A stretch of DNA of 64,000 nucleotides from Desemzia sp. RIT 804 (GTDB lineage Bacteria > Bacillota > Bacilli > Lactobacillales > Carnobacteriaceae). The DNA lies in NCBI RefSeq assembly GCF_016892605.1, contig NZ_JAFEMV010000004.1, forward strand, positions 124,001 through 188,000, read 5' to 3'. Position 1 is the stretch's first letter, and each line of letters opens with the position of its first letter. The notes beneath the pieces were generated by a model. The model made no database searches, was not told the origin of the DNA, and saw nothing but the letters and a program-made list of their open reading frames with translations. Positions 61,834-64,000 of the stretch are shown piece by piece. Both the position numbers and the translations under genes were made by a program.

Positions 61834-63243
61834 TTATATCTTCACTAAAATTTTTTTTATTTGTTCTTCTAACCAGGGTTTGTAATGAGCTATAAACAAA
61901 ATCATGCTTACTATAAAGATAAGAGATTGAATTATATAGTTTCCAATAATTGAGAATGTTGCAATAATTAGAAATAATAAAATATTTATTATAAATTTTT
62001 TCCAATTAACATTATACTTAACTATTTTATTACCAATAATGTATCTTGTAAGAACCAAAAGAGCGGTACTGAATAGTTGTGCTAAACATATTCCAATTAA
62101 TCCAAAAAAATAACCTAAGACTATAGAGAAAAAGAAATTCGCAATACCTGCAATTAACGAAGTTATAAAGGCTTTAGATGTTTTATCAAAAACAGGAAAT
62201 ACATTTCCAATTAATGTTGATGTATTATTTAGAATCGCTACAATTAATAGAATAGGAACTAAAATTAGTGACGATTTAAAATCAGTGTTGTCAACAAAAT
62301 TATAATATAGGGCTATAATCGGCATTAAGATAAAACATACATTGAAAAAAAGTGTAGTAATATTCTCTATATTTTTTTCAAATCTTGATACAAAGTTTTT
62401 GCTTTTACTAGAAATTATAGCGTCTTCTATAGCAGCCATATTTACAATTGAAGCAAACTGTAATAATATACCCGAAAATTTACTTCCGAAAGCGTAAATA
62501 CCATTAGCAGTAGCTCCCAATGATATATTAATATAAAATCTTGAAAAACTATTAATAAACCATCCAAAAGTTAGATTGAAAATTAAAGGCATAGAAAATG
62601 ATATTAGTTTTTTTCCTAACTCTTTATCGTAGGAATAAATACTCAAATATGTAGTCAAACGAGCACCTACTAAAAGAAATAAACTATTAAAAAAATTTGA
62701 TAATATTGTAGATAATAATAAGCCAAAAACACCTAGCTCCATAATCACAACAAACAATAGTATTCCAGTTATATTTACAATTGAAGCAACAACTCCAGCA
62801 AGTGCAAATACTTTGTTTGCCTTCACTGCTCTTGACATATATCCGAGTATTGTTACTACAGGCATAAGTATAATCATAAGTACATATAGTAAACTTAGAG
62901 TATTAAACCCATAGAGATTACTATATATACCTAGCAAAATAAAAAAGGAAAATATCAAAATAACGGAAGAAATTACAGCAGCTGTGGAAAAAATTTTTTT
63001 TAATTCTGTATCTTCAGCCTTTAATCCAAATCTTAGTATTGCTTCCCAAATTGCTAGCCCAATTAAAGGCATAAGTAAGTTGGCGACTGTTATTTGAAAA
63101 TCATATTGACCTAATTCTGTTGCACTTAAGTATTCAGCATAAATAGGTATAATTAATAGAGAAAAAATTCTAGAAGAAAAATTCCCAGCTAAATATATTA
63201 AAGTTTTTTTTATCATAGATTGTTTTTTTTCATATTTAATCAT
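61834..63243 (-). CDS. Polysaccharide flippase (Wzx, MATE/MOP superfamily)
   Basis: 469 aa, the typical Wzx length, with 12-14 predicted membrane helices. It starts with KTLIYLAGNFSSRIFSLLIIPIY, typical of Wzx/RfbX-like exporters, and YLSATELGQYDFQITVANLL. It would flip lipid-linked repeat units across the membrane. It is strikingly AT-rich compared with the rml genes to its left, as is usual for serotype-specific parts of capsule loci. AGGAG precedes the ATG. Confidence 0.88.
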   Translation of the reverse strand: MIKYEKKQSMIKKTLIYLAGNFSSRIFSLLIIPIYAEYLSATELGQYDFQITVANLLMPLIGLAIWEAILRFGLKAEDTELKKIFSTAAVISSVILIFSFFILLGIYSNLYGFNTLSLLYVLMIILMPVVTILGYMSRAVKANKVFALAGVVASIVNITGILLFVVIMELGVFGLLLSTILSNFFNSLFLLVGARLTTYLSIYSYDKELGKKLISFSMPLIFNLTFGWFINSFSRFYINISLGATANGIYAFGSKFSGILLQFASIVNMAAIEDAIISSKSKNFVSRFEKNIENITTLFFNVCFILMPIIALYYNFVDNTDFKSSLILVPILLIVAILNNTSTLIGNVFPVFDKTSKAFITSLIAGIANFFFSIVLGYFFGLIGICLAQLFSTALLVLTRYIIGNKIVKYNVNWKKFIINILLFLIIATFSIIGNYIIQSLIFIVSMILFIAHYKPWLEEQIKKILVKI

Positions 63244-63268
63244 TATATTCTCCTAATTTATACTTCAT

Positions 63269-64000
63269 TTAAATTACAAAATTCTTTAACCATCCCTCTA
63301 TTTCGTACATAGGGTGTATACTCATTTTTTCTTCCACATAGTCATTAACAAACTCATATATATTGTCAAAATTATCTTTATTTAAAATAAAAAAAAACTT
63401 CTTATTATAATATGGTTCTTCTGTAATTGATTGGTTATTTGTAATAACTTTTTTATTTTGAAATATTGCTTCTAAAGGCCTAATTGTCTGTCCTTTTTGT
63501 CCGCATTGTACGTAATCTAAAATAACTTTTGATTTAGCTTCTAAATTAACTATTTCTTCATACGTTAGATAGCTTTTGTAACTGTACTTATTGTTTTTTT
63601 CTTCTCCAAAAGTTGCTACTATATGAAATTCAGTACTTATCTTATTGAAATTTAATTTTTTTTCTAATTCTAGTAGGTTGCTCAATCGACCTTTATCTGA
63701 TCCAACAAAAATGACATCAGTTATGGCCTCATTACTTTTATTATTGTAATTTTCTTTTACCACAAATTGATTATTATAATTCAAATCATATTTTCTACAA
63801 TCTTCTTTATCAAAAGACCATAATTTACAATTTAACTTTCGAAAGAAAATAATAGGGACATCTTTAGCAACGGGATTAAAATAAAAAACATTAATATTTA
63901 GACTGGGAAAGTGTTTATTTAGATATTTAACCAAAGGAATCGTATGATAACTTGCAGTTACTACAACATTACTGTAAGAAGGAATCAATTCCTTCCATTT
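63269..64000 (-). CDS. Glycosyltransferase-like polysaccharide protein (cut by window edge)
   Basis: The frame is open to the right edge (in-frame codons KWKEL lie before the TTG at 63988), so only the C-terminal 240 or so residues are in view. IFVGSDKGRLSNLLELEKKL, then SKVILDYVQCGQKGQTIRPLEA and KKVITNNQSI resemble the C-terminal donor-site region of GT4-like or spore-type glycosyltransferases that end with lists of conserved E-I-F motifs. It is in the flippase operon. The sugar and acceptor are unknown. Confidence 0.6.
   Translation of the reverse strand, partial: KWKELIPSYSNVVVTASYHTIPLVKYLNKHFPSLNINVFYFNPVAKDVPIIFFRKLNCKLWSFDKEDCRKYDLNYNNQFVVKENYNNKSNEAITDVIFVGSDKGRLSNLLELEKKLNFNKISTEFHIVATFGEEKNNKYSYKSYLTYEEIVNLEAKSKVILDYVQCGQKGQTIRPLEAIFQNKKVITNNQSITEEPYYNKKFFFILNKDNFDNIYEFVNDYVEEKMSIHPMYEIEGWLKNFVI

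Overview
The window is low-GC Gram-positive DNA: AGGAGG-type ribosome sites, LacI/GntR/RpiR/DeoR/BglG regulators, many PTS permeases, CcpA-like cre boxes and a ComK-like protein. This suggests a lactic acid bacterium, perhaps Carnobacteriaceae or Enterococcaceae. The family is an inference; there is no 16S gene or other decisive marker. No tRNA, rRNA, CRISPR array, intact insertion sequence or prophage was seen.

Layout. Positions 1-45 kb form a carbohydrate-utilisation island with six PTS permeases and two ABC importers. (a) 1-0.8 kb: the start of a PRD-type regulator cut by the window edge. (b) 1.0-6.7 kb: a D-allose/D-allulose-type operon (LacI, AlsE-like epimerase, RpiB-type isomerase, TIM-barrel protein, PTS EIIBC, DeoR) with three matching LacI operators. 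(c) 6.9-12.4 kb: RpiR, GH4 6-phospho-alpha-glucosidase and alpha-glucoside EIICB, divergent from an FAD oxidoreductase. (d) 12.9-15.7 kb: an SsuABC/ThiXYZ-type importer. (e) 16.2-25.2 kb: GH38 alpha-mannosidase, oligosaccharide ABC importer and a membrane-anchored AraC regulator. (f) 25.9-30.3 kb: a beta-glucoside PTS operon with LicT and a readable RAT/terminator leader. (g) 31-35.3 kb: LacI, GH13 glucosidase and EIIBC. (h) 35.5-40 kb: transaldolase-like aldolase, UlaA/UlaB-type PTS and a PRD regulator carrying the EIIA. (i) 40.4-44.9 kb: GntR, GH4, a ChbG-like deacetylase and EIICB.

From 44.9 to 46.6 kb lies a scar: fragments of genes (g) and (i) in the same order and orientation as the intact genes, with a YefM/YoeB-type toxin-antitoxin module between them and three 52-bp tandem hairpin repeats in front. 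Then come a DUF4301 protein (47-48.6 kb), a ComK-like protein convergent with a small sigma factor (49-50.5 kb), a GNAT acetyltransferase and a heterodimeric ABC exporter (51.8-55.3 kb).

From 56 kb to the right edge is a surface-polysaccharide locus on the minus strand: partial glycosyltransferase, Wzx flippase, rmlACBD, a UDP-glucuronate 4-epimerase, and decayed remnants of a GHMP sugar kinase and a sugar nucleotidyltransferase.

Themes. Most sugar operons have their own regulator, and several have readable operators and possible cre sites. Only two EIIA domains are present, so the other permeases must borrow one. Many 3'-end gene fragments (transaldolase, TopB zinc ribbon, EIIBC, GntR, EIICB, GHMP kinase) show a region shaped by repeated duplication and deletion. 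Several start codons were moved inward from the longest open frame because a good ribosome site sits there; each entry says so. All identifications come from reading motifs, with no database search.
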